Shown piece after piece: positions 17,135 to 25,203 of a stretch of 64,000 nt of DNA. The position numbers and the translations under genes are program-made. The notes under the pieces were generated by a model that was not told the DNA's origin, made no database searches, and worked only from the letters and a program-made list of their open reading frames with translations. Location of the stretch: NCBI GenBank assembly GCA_910589145.1, contig CAJUSD010000002.1:154005-218004 (forward strand). The letters run 5' to 3'. Numbering within the stretch: position 1 is the stretch's first letter; every line of letters begins with the position of its first letter. This stretch comes from an uncultured Oscillospiraceae bacterium (GTDB lineage: Bacteria > Bacillota > Clostridia > Oscillospirales > Ruminococcaceae).

Positions 17135-17721
17135 TCTTCCCCCCGCTCCATAGTATGTTTCAAATCCTGTAAAGCAGTCACTGCGCCAACAAGTCCGCAG
17201 GCCAATATAATAAAGACAACGTTAATATTAAAATACCAGGTAGCAATAAAGGCAGCAAACATACTAATAGTAGAAACCCATTTTTTCTGTTTGATAATCT
17301 TGCCTCCCATAGATGTAACCACATCGGCAATAACGGCAGCAATACCGGATTGCATTCCTTTCAGCACTGCGCTTACAATGTGGTTGGATCGGAAGGCAGA
17401 GTAAAAAGCAGAGATAATGGAAATAATAATAAAAGGTGGAAGGATTGTGCCTAAAATGGTAACGGCCGCGCCTCCAACCCCTGCAATACGGTATCCGACA
17501 AAAATGGCAGCATTGACTGCTACCGAGCCTGGGGAAGATTGAGCAATTGCAGCAATATTAAGCATTTCGTCTTCCTCCAGCCATTTCAGTTCATCTACAA
17601 ACTTCTTTTTCATCAGGGGAACAATGACAAATCCTCCCCCAAAGGTAAACGCACTAAGATAAAAAGTAGAGGTAAACAGCTTTACATATTTTAACAGCTT
17701 TGCGTTCTGTATTTTTGGCAT
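17131..17721 (-). CDS. Chromate transporter half-protein (CHR family), upstream subunit
   Basis: 196-aa half-size CHR transporter with FTFGGGFVIVPLMKKKFVDEL (about residues 25-45) and IAAIAQSSPGSVAVNAAIFVGYRIAG, followed by four further hydrophobic segments. It pairs with the overlapping downstream half. The ATG at 17721 follows AAAGGAG by 8-9 bases; the frame extends upstream to 17790 without a ribosome site. Function beyond anion transport is not visible. Confidence 0.88.
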   Translation of the reverse strand: MPKIQNAKLLKYVKLFTSTFYLSAFTFGGGFVIVPLMKKKFVDELKWLEEDEMLNIAAIAQSSPGSVAVNAAIFVGYRIAGVGGAAVTILGTILPPFIIISIISAFYSAFRSNHIVSAVLKGMQSGIAAVIADVVTSMGGKIIKQKKWVSTISMFAAFIATWYFNINVVFIILACGLVGAVTALQDLKHTMERGEE

Positions 17722-17894
17722 TTCACACGCTCCTTTTACATTATATTGCCTGTCCCTGAAATACAGGCGCTTAGTGATAAGCAAAAACATATGTAATATT
17801 ATATTATTTTATACAGAAAGATGCAACTAGATATGATTAATTTTGACCTTTACAGATAAATTGACTATTTTTCAAAAGAGCATAGGAAACTAGG

Positions 17895-17923
17895 TTGATT
17901 TTTGGGCAAACTGGCGGTATGAT
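17895..17923 (+). promoter_or_regulatory. Promoter of EpsG-like gene cluster
   Basis: TTGATT at 17895-17900, 17 bases, TATGAT at 17918-17923. The -10 region also contains the partial palindrome ATGATGGTATCAT. Confidence 0.5.
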
Positions 17924-17967
17924 GGTATCATGCCACTAAATAGACGGAGAGGAATGGTTTATAAACA

Positions 17968-19065
17968 ATGACAATTTATTATGCGCTGTTAGCTGCGGCC
18001 GTGCTGGGGGGATTCGGCCTGTGTACGCTTTGGCAAAACCCATGGGGGAAACGGATTTATACTGTTTTTATGGGACTGGTTTTTACAGTACTGGCTGGAA
18101 TACGGTATTTGACCGGCTATGACTATGCCCTTTATTGGCCTACCTTTACTCAAACCTACCATATGGACTGGTACGACCTCCCCTACAGCCTTGACCGGAT
18201 GGAAAAAGGCTACCTAATGGTAAACCGTCTTTTAGCAAACTTTACTATGGAAGGGTTTGTTATCTTTTTCTTTTTTGGGGCGCTGTATGCGGTCAGTATT
18301 ATGTGGTTTATCCACCGCTACTCCTCCAATCCATGGATGAGCGTTGCTGCTTTCCTGTGTTTTGGACTGCTCTTTAACTCTTTCTGCTTTATGAGGCAGT
18401 ACGCTGCTACTATGATCCTTATGTGGGCATTAATTGATATTAAGGAAAACCGTCCTATGCGGTTTGTTGTTTTGGTGCTTCTCGCTTCTACCTTCCACTT
18501 GTCTGCACTTATCTTTTTACCATTTTTCCTGATTTTAAAAATTCCTTTAAACCGGGTTGTGCTCCCTGTTTTTACATTGGGGGGAATCCTAATGTACGCC
18601 TTCTTTGAAAAGTTTTATGTTATTGCCGGAAGGCTATATTATCAAAAGGAGGTTTCCCCAAATTCCCTTGGGGTCCTTCCCTGGCCCTCTATTGGATTTG
18701 TTATGATTCTTGTTATTTGTTTGCTCTGGAGAGCTGAACTTGTAAAGTTGAACCCATTTAATAATATTCTTATTAATTGTCTCTTTTATGGCACTTTCTG
18801 CGAATTGCTGGGAATTAAGTTCCACATTATTTCCCGTATTGCCATCCTATTTATGACTCCTGCACTTATCCTGCTTGTCAGCGATTTGGCTAAAGTTATG
18901 ACGGCTGCCGCTCAATCTACCAAATACGGTTCGATTTACCCCTATATTACGCAGGCTGTCGTTTACATCCTACTACTGCTGGCAATGACCGGATACTATG
19001 CTTTCCTAATGCATGTCAACTATAACGGTGTTGTCCCTTACCGCACCATTTCTGAAATCTATTGA
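17968..19065 (+). CDS. EpsG-family polysaccharide polymerase-like membrane protein
   Basis: 365-aa polytopic membrane protein with roughly ten hydrophobic segments. Features of the EpsG family are a periplasmic/early loop AGIRYLTGYDYALYWPTF (residues about 42-58) and the FNSFCFMRQYAATMILMWAL segment, in which the FxRQ motif is typical. Such proteins are thought to polymerise or ligate exopolysaccharide repeat units (Wzy-like). No glycosyltransferases flank it, so it is an isolated family member. GAGAGG is about 15 bases from the ATG, a weak ribosome site; an ATG at 17953 with better spacing runs out after five codons. The small membrane protein gene follows 22 bases later. Confidence 0.8.
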   Translation: MTIYYALLAAAVLGGFGLCTLWQNPWGKRIYTVFMGLVFTVLAGIRYLTGYDYALYWPTFTQTYHMDWYDLPYSLDRMEKGYLMVNRLLANFTMEGFVIFFFFGALYAVSIMWFIHRYSSNPWMSVAAFLCFGLLFNSFCFMRQYAATMILMWALIDIKENRPMRFVVLVLLASTFHLSALIFLPFFLILKIPLNRVVLPVFTLGGILMYAFFEKFYVIAGRLYYQKEVSPNSLGVLPWPSIGFVMILVICLLWRAELVKLNPFNNILINCLFYGTFCELLGIKFHIISRIAILFMTPALILLVSDLAKVMTAAAQSTKYGSIYPYITQAVVYILLLLAMTGYYAFLMHVNYNGVVPYRTISEIY

Positions 19066-19087
19066 ACAGGAGGAGGTTACTGCTATT

Positions 19088-19606
19088 ATGCCATATAAAA
19101 AATATTCCCCTATTCTTCGATGGTTCAGTATCTGGACAGAACGGTTCCGGGTTCCTGTCTATCGCGATATGGCTATCTATCTTGCCATTTTATTGACTTG
19201 TGGTTTTTATGCAATCTACTTTTCACGTATTGAAAAATTTTTACCGCTTATCCGCGTTGGTCTTGCCTTCTTATTTGGATTCGTTGCCATGTGGTTAGGC
19301 TTTTGCAATGGGTTTTGGGGCAGGATTAGTTTTCCGATTATGGCCACTGTTTCCGCAGTGGTACCTGGTATTCTATTCTGGATTACAAACGGTATGGATG
19401 TTGACCATGGCTTTGGAGGGTTTATATTTGACCTTTCCGTGCTTCTGTTCCAATGGCCCTTTGAAATGACCCAGAAAATGTTTTCAAAGGTTTTTTTCCG
19501 TATTCCACTTTCACTTACTGCTTTTCTTCCAGTTCTTAACGTATGGTTTTTCTTTGTAATTGGCTGGCTTGTAAAAGCAAGGTTTTTCCAAACGACCAAA
19601 CATTAA
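19088..19606 (+). CDS. Small membrane protein of unknown function
   Basis: 172-aa protein with about four hydrophobic segments (residues 28-45, 53-75, 80-98 and 145-165) and basic tails. I do not recognise the family. AGGAGGAGG at 19069-19077 sets the ATG at 19088. It lies 22 bases after the EpsG-like gene and about 45 bases ahead of the DAHP synthase gene, so all three may share a transcript; the pairing with the EpsG-like protein suggests an envelope role, but there is no direct evidence. Confidence 0.7.
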   Translation: MPYKKYSPILRWFSIWTERFRVPVYRDMAIYLAILLTCGFYAIYFSRIEKFLPLIRVGLAFLFGFVAMWLGFCNGFWGRISFPIMATVSAVVPGILFWITNGMDVDHGFGGFIFDLSVLLFQWPFEMTQKMFSKVFFRIPLSLTAFLPVLNVWFFFVIGWLVKARFFQTTKH

Positions 19607-19650
19607 AGTAATATATTTTATATCTGAGAGACTTGAAAGGAAACCAATCT

Positions 19651-20685
19651 ATGGATATGAAAATGGAACATGTACGTTCCCTGCCCCATCCAGACGAGAT
19701 TAAACAACAATATCCCCTAAGCCCGGAACTTGCAGAACATAAAGCACAGCGCGACGAAGAAATACAGAACATTCTAACAGGTAAATCCAATCGAATCCTA
19801 ATGATTATCGGCCCCTGTTCCGCTGACTCAGAGGAACCTGTTCTGGACTACATTTCCCGCCTGGTTCGGGTTCAGGAAGAGGTTAAAGACAAGATATTGA
19901 TTATCCCCCGTATTTATACCAACAAACCCCGTACCAACGGAGAAGGGTACAAGGGTATGGTGCATCAGCCTGATCCCTCCCATGAGGCGGATATGTTAAA
20001 GGGAATTATTGCTATCAGACATATTCATTTACGGGCTGTCACTGAAACTGGGTTTACATGTGCCGATGAAATGCTGTATCCAGAAAATCACTTATATTTA
20101 TCAGATTTATTATCCTATGTGGCAGTTGGAGCCAGATCTGTAGAAGATCAGCAGCACCGGCTGACAGCCAGCGGAATTGGAATTCCTGTTGGAATGAAAA
20201 ATCCTACCAGCGGGGATTATGCTGTAATGCTAAACGCTATTTTAGCTGCTCAGCATTCTCATACCTTTATTTATCGGGGGTGGGAAGTCTGCACAGAAGG
20301 TAATGAATGTGCCCACGCCATTTTACGTGGTTCTGTAAATAAACATGGACAATCTATTCCTAATTACCACTATGAAGATTTGATGCGCTTATATGAGATG
20401 TACTATGAGAAAAATCTGAAAAATATGGCTTTGATTGTTGATGCTAACCACTCTAATTCTAATAAGCAGCCCTTAGAACAGATCCGTATTTGTAAAGATG
20501 TTCTTTCCAGTATGAGGCATTCTAAGGACATTGCCCGGATGGTTAAGGGATTTATGGTGGAAAGTTATATTGAGGATGGAAGCCAGAAAATTGGCGGGGG
20601 AATTTATGGAAAGTCTATTACTGACCCTTGTTTGGGATGGGAAAAGACTTACCGCTTAATCTGTGACATTGCAGAACAGGTTTAA
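19651..20685 (+). CDS. aroF: 3-deoxy-7-phosphoheptulonate synthase (DAHP synthase, class I)
   Basis: 344-aa type I DAHP synthase of the AroFGH group, joining phosphoenolpyruvate and erythrose 4-phosphate as the first step of the shikimate pathway. Seen: LMIIGPCSADS (about 50-60), the PRIYTNKPRTNGEGYKGM PEP-binding loop, GARSVEDQQHR, and the metal/substrate motif VDANHSNSNK. The N-terminal extension (about 45 residues) is that of feedback-inhibited AroFGH enzymes, so regulation by an aromatic amino acid is likely. A TTG at 19633 opens the frame, but AAAGGA at 19636-19641 is 9 bases from the ATG at 19651, which is the better start. Confidence 0.95.
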   Translation: MDMKMEHVRSLPHPDEIKQQYPLSPELAEHKAQRDEEIQNILTGKSNRILMIIGPCSADSEEPVLDYISRLVRVQEEVKDKILIIPRIYTNKPRTNGEGYKGMVHQPDPSHEADMLKGIIAIRHIHLRAVTETGFTCADEMLYPENHLYLSDLLSYVAVGARSVEDQQHRLTASGIGIPVGMKNPTSGDYAVMLNAILAAQHSHTFIYRGWEVCTEGNECAHAILRGSVNKHGQSIPNYHYEDLMRLYEMYYEKNLKNMALIVDANHSNSNKQPLEQIRICKDVLSSMRHSKDIARMVKGFMVESYIEDGSQKIGGGIYGKSITDPCLGWEKTYRLICDIAEQV

Positions 20686-20697
20686 AAAAGACAATCA

Positions 20698-20773
20698 GAG
20701 GGCGACAGCCTTTCCTCAGAAACACCCTAAAATATTTTGGGATGTTTGTCAGGTTAGGCTATCGCCCTCTTTG
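20698..20773. terminator. Nested hairpin between convergent genes
   Basis: Outer arms AGAGGGCGACAGCCT and AGGCTATCGCCCTCT (one mismatch) enclose a smaller hairpin around CCCTAAAATATTTTGGG. It separates the DAHP synthase and DUF4173 genes; T-tracts are weak on the plus strand and better on the minus strand. Confidence 0.6.
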
Positions 20774-20795
20774 CCTTATAAGAAAAAGCTATATT

Positions 20796-22568
20796 TTATC
20801 CCTTCCATGGGGTATACTGTTTGAATTCTTCCTCAAACGGGGAAAGAACTGATTCTACATAAAGTGATTGAGCAGTAGTGCCCAACCATGAATGATTTGA
20901 AAACCTTGCTGTAACCAACATTCTGGATAAATACCACCCGGTTTCCGATTTTACTTGAGGATCCTGTGTGCTCAGGTATAAATCAAGGGCAGGAGCAACC
21001 CCTCCAAGATTGTAATCATACAGCTCCGAAATCTCAAAGTTAGGTAAAGACCCCTTTTGGAAACGGGAAAGATTATACCGGGCAATGACACCGTCAACGT
21101 TTATCAGACAAAGGACAACAAACATAACTGCGCCAACAGCCGCAATATTTCTTATAATCGAAAACGATTTATATTGTAAAATAATTATCATCAAAAAACA
21201 AATTGTAAGGAAAGCCATAAACCAACAGGGCAGAAACCTTCTAATAGAAAGGCCATAAACATTAACGTAAAGAATCATCTTGCTCCAAGCAGTTCCTAAA
21301 AGCAGGAGGGTAAGCAGGGAAAGGACAGTATTAAACGTCCTTAAAACAGGGGTTTCCCTGCATGATTTCCTTGATAAGACATTAGCAGCCAAAAGAACGG
21401 CGCCATTAAAAGCAGCAACACGGCAAAGTTCAAAGAAACCTTTTCTTGCATATTCGGCGTAACTGGAGTATCCCTCCGGGCAAATTCTGCGGAAAGCAGA
21501 AAACAGATATCCAGCCTGTACACCAATAAATATAAGATATACAAAGCAAATAATGCTCAGCGCCGTATAAACCGTTGCCATTGGAAGGATTTGAAGGGAA
21601 CTAATTGTTTTTTCATAATCCTGCGGTTTTTTGCCGGAATTCCTCCTATGGAAGCAGCCAGCAATCAGCCCGTATAAATAGCATGCGGTAGGAATCGCCA
21701 TAATCCCATATAATAGAAGGTTAAAGAGATAATGGAGGATATTGTCAAAAAAGCGTTCTACCAGGTTTTGGAATCCAATATCTGCGCTCATCAGTTGGGG
21801 AAGCACAATTCCCAAAATCGGGATGGAAATAATCGCCCCTAAAAGAATTCCTAAAATCGTCCGGCCCTGGCGTATTTTGGAGGCGCCCTGTTTCAAAGCG
21901 GATATACCGCATCCAAAATTTCCAAAGGGCATGACGAAGAATCCCCGAATCAAGTCAATTGGCATCCAGTTATCGGTTCTTTCCGAAAAAAGAGCGCCTG
22001 ATAAGGACATAGGCCAGTAAACTGCTGTTCCCAGCAGAAAACTAATCTGTACAATCCAATATCCGCCCTGGCTCAAACAACCCCATAAACAATATCCAAG
22101 AGCACAGCCTAACATCATAGCCAGCCAGAACCAGCTTTCCCTGCGAATGGCGATCCCTTTTCCTCTGGCATACCCCAGGATAACACAAGCGTAAATTAAA
22201 GTAAATACGCCCATTCTCATCCCGTCTCCATACCATAGAACGCCCCATCTCATCAGCAGATAGCTCATAATTAAAAAAAGCAGCGCGAAAATGCTGTCAT
22301 GTTTATCCGCTGTAAACGGTTCTTTTACAGGCTTAACATCTATAATGTTTACCCCTTCTGTATTGCTTCGCCATGCAGCTGCAGAATATGGGGATATGGC
22401 CTTTTGGTTTTCCTTCTTTTCTCCCTCTCCCTGCGGCTCCTGGCCAGTACCTTGGGGTTCTGGCTGCCAGCCTTTTGGTGGTTTCGGCGTTGTTTTCTCT
22501 GTCTGTTCACCACTGGTCATATCTGTTGTGGATTGTTCTGATCGGTTCATTTCCTTATTTTCTTCCAC
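20796..22568 (-). CDS. DUF4173-family membrane protein
   Basis: About 590 aa. A hydrophilic N-terminus (about residues 1-90, rich in Glu, Gln, Pro and Lys with PPKGWQPEPQ) is followed by some twelve hydrophobic segments and a soluble tail; FFVMPFGNFGCGISALKQG and the YGIMAIPTACYLYGLI region are typical of DUF4173. Function unknown. AGGAGG at 22577-22582 is 8 bases from GTG at 22568, a better start than the ATGs at 22589 or 22610, which lie inside or before that site. It is the last gene of a three-gene operon with DUF2975 and an Xre-type regulator, an arrangement common in Clostridia. Confidence 0.85.
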   Translation of the reverse strand: MEENKEMNRSEQSTTDMTSGEQTEKTTPKPPKGWQPEPQGTGQEPQGEGEKKENQKAISPYSAAAWRSNTEGVNIIDVKPVKEPFTADKHDSIFALLFLIMSYLLMRWGVLWYGDGMRMGVFTLIYACVILGYARGKGIAIRRESWFWLAMMLGCALGYCLWGCLSQGGYWIVQISFLLGTAVYWPMSLSGALFSERTDNWMPIDLIRGFFVMPFGNFGCGISALKQGASKIRQGRTILGILLGAIISIPILGIVLPQLMSADIGFQNLVERFFDNILHYLFNLLLYGIMAIPTACYLYGLIAGCFHRRNSGKKPQDYEKTISSLQILPMATVYTALSIICFVYLIFIGVQAGYLFSAFRRICPEGYSSYAEYARKGFFELCRVAAFNGAVLLAANVLSRKSCRETPVLRTFNTVLSLLTLLLLGTAWSKMILYVNVYGLSIRRFLPCWFMAFLTICFLMIIILQYKSFSIIRNIAAVGAVMFVVLCLINVDGVIARYNLSRFQKGSLPNFEISELYDYNLGGVAPALDLYLSTQDPQVKSETGWYLSRMLVTARFSNHSWLGTTAQSLYVESVLSPFEEEFKQYTPWKG

Positions 22569-22590
22569 AATCGTTTCCTCCTTTTTCATC

Positions 22591-22818
22591 TTATTTATCC
22601 ATAGGGTCAAAAGGTTCTTCTTCGTATTTGAGTAAGTCCGACGGCTGGCACTTCAACTCCCTGCATATGGCTTCCAGTGTGGAAAATCGTACTGCCTTTG
22701 CTTTATTGTTCTTTAAGATCGAAAGATTCGCCGGTGTAATCCCGATTCTCTGCGCCAATTCCCCTCCCGATATCTTCCGCTTTGCCATCATAACATCCAG
22801 GTTCACGATAATCGGCAT
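22591..22818 (-). CDS. Xre-family regulator, YozG-like
   Basis: 75-aa protein that is essentially one helix-turn-helix domain: ISGGELAQRIGITPANLSILKNNKAKAVRFSTLEAICRELKCQPSDLLKYE. This matches the small Cro/CI-type proteins (HTH_26, YozG-like) that accompany DUF2975 membrane proteins. It lies 22 bases after DUF2975 and overlaps the DUF4173 leader, so it probably regulates this operon, perhaps in response to a state sensed by the membrane proteins (inference). Confidence 0.9.
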   Translation of the reverse strand: MPIIVNLDVMMAKRKISGGELAQRIGITPANLSILKNNKAKAVRFSTLEAICRELKCQPSDLLKYEEEPFDPMDK

Positions 22819-22839
22819 TTTTTCACGCTCCCCCTTTTG

Positions 22840-23289
22840 CTATATTGTATAATCTACTTCCTGCTGTAGTTCAACCGCTTGGGCGAACACATTTTTTACT
22901 ACCCTTACAATAATTCCCACAAATGCGGCTGCAAAAGCTATTAGCAGATAGGGAATATAATACAGCGCTGACAGCAGGCATATTCCTCCGCCTAAAATAC
23001 TATACCAGGATATCCGCCGCAGTCCTGCTACATTTGCCAACACAAAAACTTCTCCTTTGCTAATTCGCTGTAACAGCCTGTAGAGTTCGTACAACAGCAG
23101 CAATGCAGGGATACATCCGCTGTACAGAGTCAAATAAAACAAAAGCTCCTTTCCTGCAAGATGCGCCTGACTGTAATTTATCAGCCAAGCTGTCATCCAT
23201 GGGGCAAAAACCGCTGCTGTCAGTATCAATAGCATAAATATGAGAACTCCCAGTTTGGATAAGGCTATGGATTTTTTCTCATCCCACAT
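22840..23289 (-). CDS. DUF2975 membrane protein
   Basis: 149-aa protein with four hydrophobic segments (about 12-35, 45-65, 92-112, 114-132) and the short LQRISKGEVFVLANVAGLRRISWYSI stretch typical of DUF2975. The role is unknown; the family is almost always encoded next to a small Xre-type regulator, as here. It is the first gene of the operon, and its ATG follows AAGGGGG. Confidence 0.88.
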   Translation of the reverse strand: MWDEKKSIALSKLGVLIFMLLILTAAVFAPWMTAWLINYSQAHLAGKELLFYLTLYSGCIPALLLLYELYRLLQRISKGEVFVLANVAGLRRISWYSILGGGICLLSALYYIPYLLIAFAAAFVGIIVRVVKNVFAQAVELQQEVDYTI

Positions 23290-23318
23290 ATCATGTCCCC
23301 CTTAATGGTTATAGGACT

Positions 23319-23347
23319 ATTATAAATCATGTTTTATTGAAATGCAA
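23319..23347 (-). promoter_or_regulatory. Promoter of DUF2975-Xre-DUF4173 operon
   Basis: TTGCAT (minus strand 23347-23342), 17 bases, perfect TATAAT (23324-23319), about 30 bases from the DUF2975 start. Confidence 0.7.
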
Positions 23348-23414
23348 TATTTTTTTATCGAAAAACAATAAATAATAATTTTCATTTGACAGAATCATGT
23401 TAAATAAACCTTTC

Positions 23415-23443
23415 TTGTTATGCGTTCGGCAGTATGTTATAAT
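23415..23443 (+). promoter_or_regulatory. Promoter of APH-fold kinase gene
   Basis: TTGTTA (23415-23420), 17 bases, perfect TATAAT (23438-23443), about 36 bases before the start codon. Confidence 0.65.
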
Positions 23444-23478
23444 TAGGTTGTCCAAGCTTACAGAAAGGGGCAAAACAA

Positions 23479-24285
23479 ATGAATTTGAACCTTACTCAGA
23501 ACAATTTGATTGGAGTGGGAAATACAGCGGATGTTTATGATATTGGAAACAACAAAGTAATAAAATTGTTCCATACAGGATTTTACTCTCAAAATGAAAT
23601 AAAAAGGGAATTCCATAATACCCTGCTGGCAGTTCAGGCAGGGCTGCCTGCTGCGAAAGCCTATGAAATTGTTACTGTGGAAAACCAGGCAGGGATTATT
23701 TACGATAAAATTCCAGGGGAAACACTGCTGGACATTCTTTTCAAGACCGGTGAAGTGGAAACCCATACTTTAACCTTAGCAGCTACACATAAAAAGATAT
23801 TAAACACAACCCCTCCATCCATTGAAAGCTATAAAAAGAAAATTCAATACAGAATCAGCCGATCAGAAAAACTTCCTCCAAAAAGCAAGACAAGGCTTTT
23901 CAAGATTTTAGAGAGCTTCCCCGATGGGGACAGCTTTTGTCATGACGACTTCCATTTCAGCAATATTCTTTGGGATGGGAAGCAGGCGTATGTTATAGAT
24001 TTAATGGATATTTGTAAAGGGAACCGAAACCTTGATATTGCAAGGACACTTTATTTAATAGAATTTCCCCGTGTATCAAAGGATGTTCCCAACTGGGAAA
24101 AGGTGCCTGAAATGCAGAAACAGGCTGCTGAAATTTACCTCAGAGAAATGGGGGTAACCAGGAAAGAAATAAATGACTATTTAATTATTGCTGCCGCCAA
24201 AACCCTGACTGGCTTAACAGATTATCAGGCAGAGCAGAGGGAATTGACTCTGCAATTTCTCCGTTCTCAGGGGATTCCGGTATAA
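23479..24285 (+). CDS. APH-fold small-molecule kinase
   Basis: 268-aa protein of the aminoglycoside phosphotransferase/choline kinase fold. N-lobe: GVGNTADVYDIGNNKVIKLF with the ATP-binding Lys; C-lobe: catalytic CHDDFHFSNIL (Asp of the HxDxxxxN loop) and the metal-binding VIDLMDIC. Such enzymes phosphorylate aminoglycosides, choline, homoserine, thiamine or unknown small molecules; the substrate cannot be told from sequence, and it should not be called a resistance gene without test. It has its own promoter and a GAAAGGGG ribosome site, and stands alone. Confidence 0.82.
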   Translation: MNLNLTQNNLIGVGNTADVYDIGNNKVIKLFHTGFYSQNEIKREFHNTLLAVQAGLPAAKAYEIVTVENQAGIIYDKIPGETLLDILFKTGEVETHTLTLAATHKKILNTTPPSIESYKKKIQYRISRSEKLPPKSKTRLFKILESFPDGDSFCHDDFHFSNILWDGKQAYVIDLMDICKGNRNLDIARTLYLIEFPRVSKDVPNWEKVPEMQKQAAEIYLREMGVTRKEINDYLIIAAAKTLTGLTDYQAEQRELTLQFLRSQGIPV

Positions 24286-24365
24286 GCCTGCCCTTAAAAT
24301 GGGAAACTTGGCTTTTTAAGCCGCTTTATGCGGTTCCTTATTACAGATGTGCCCACATATGTACA

Positions 24366-24405
24366 AACCAAAAGGGCCGAAAGCATAAAAGCCTTCGGTC
24401 CTTTC
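24366..24405. terminator. Bidirectional terminator
   Basis: Arms of an AAAGGGCCGAAAGC / GCCTTCGGTCCTTT type hairpin with A-rich and T-rich flanks, between the convergent APH-type kinase and YdcF-like genes. Confidence 0.7.
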
Positions 24406-25182
24406 TTATTCTCCAAACATCCAAAAATGTACAATCCCCAAATACTCCCGCACTACATATGCCGGAACCAGGTAAAACGATGTTGGCGCATATCGGTTAT
24501 AGAACTTCATCCCCAGCCGTTTTGCCATCAACGCCGCACGGTACTGGTGATACCCGCTCGTCACAATGGTAATGGTATCCGGCCATCCTGCCTCTGCAAT
24601 AATCTGTCTGGAAAAAATAAGGTTCTCCTGTGTACTGGTAGACTGATTTTCCTCCCGGATACGTTCCGGCTCAATTCCTTTTTTTATCAAATATTCCCGC
24701 ATAATATGGCTTTCAGAATATTCTTCATCCGGCCCCTGTCCTCCCGAAACAATGCAATTTAGGGATGGGTCTTTTTCTAATGCCCGATAAGCGCTGTCCA
24801 GCCTTTGCCGAAGCATCACAGTTGGACGGTTTCCATTAATTTTACATCCCAATACCACCAAAGTAGTTTCACAGTCCTTTGGTGGAAAGTGAAAGAAAGC
24901 ATACTGTATAATCATAATGGTAAGCACAAGGGCAAATAAAATTCCAGCCCAAAGAACGCCATAAACAGCCCCCTCCATCCAATGCCAATGCTGTCCAAAG
25001 ATTTTACTGCAAAAACTTTCCTGGCGAAGAACTAAAAGAAAAATCCCTCCCAAAATGAGTGCCCAAATCCCCTCGCTTCTCCATATCCCATGAGTAATAA
25101 CTGGCATCATCCCGCAAACAATCATGGCAATTCCCAGATAGTAACAAAACCGGCGCATAAATGTATAAAAAAGGTTCAACAT
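24406..25182 (-). CDS. YdcF/SanA-like DUF218 membrane protein
   Basis: 258-aa protein: two to three hydrophobic segments in residues 1-95, then a DUF218 domain outside the membrane. Family motifs are LVVLGCKINGNRPTVMLRQRLDSA, CIVSGGQGPDEEYSES, ENQSTSTQENLIFS and TIVTSGYHQYRA. YdcF/SanA-like proteins are tied to cell-envelope integrity; the reaction is unknown. It follows folC by about 20 bases and is the last gene of a three-gene operon with folC and a hypothetical membrane protein. Confidence 0.88.
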   Translation of the reverse strand: MLNLFYTFMRRFCYYLGIAMIVCGMMPVITHGIWRSEGIWALILGGIFLLVLRQESFCSKIFGQHWHWMEGAVYGVLWAGILFALVLTIMIIQYAFFHFPPKDCETTLVVLGCKINGNRPTVMLRQRLDSAYRALEKDPSLNCIVSGGQGPDEEYSESHIMREYLIKKGIEPERIREENQSTSTQENLIFSRQIIAEAGWPDTITIVTSGYHQYRAALMAKRLGMKFYNRYAPTSFYLVPAYVVREYLGIVHFWMFGE

Positions 25183-25203
25183 ATTTTCTCCTTTAAGCGG
25201 TTA

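Noticed and set aside
16565..17721. Duplicated gene from a recent tandem duplication
   Set aside because: Two diverged halves are the normal form of short-chain CHR transporters.
20796..23289. Toxin-antitoxin or defence island around the Xre regulator
   Set aside because: The neighbours are DUF2975 and DUF4173 membrane proteins, a common chromosomal set, with no nuclease or toxin fold.
23479..24285. Aminoglycoside-resistance gene
   Set aside because: Only the general APH fold is supported; no subfamily motif shows a drug substrate.
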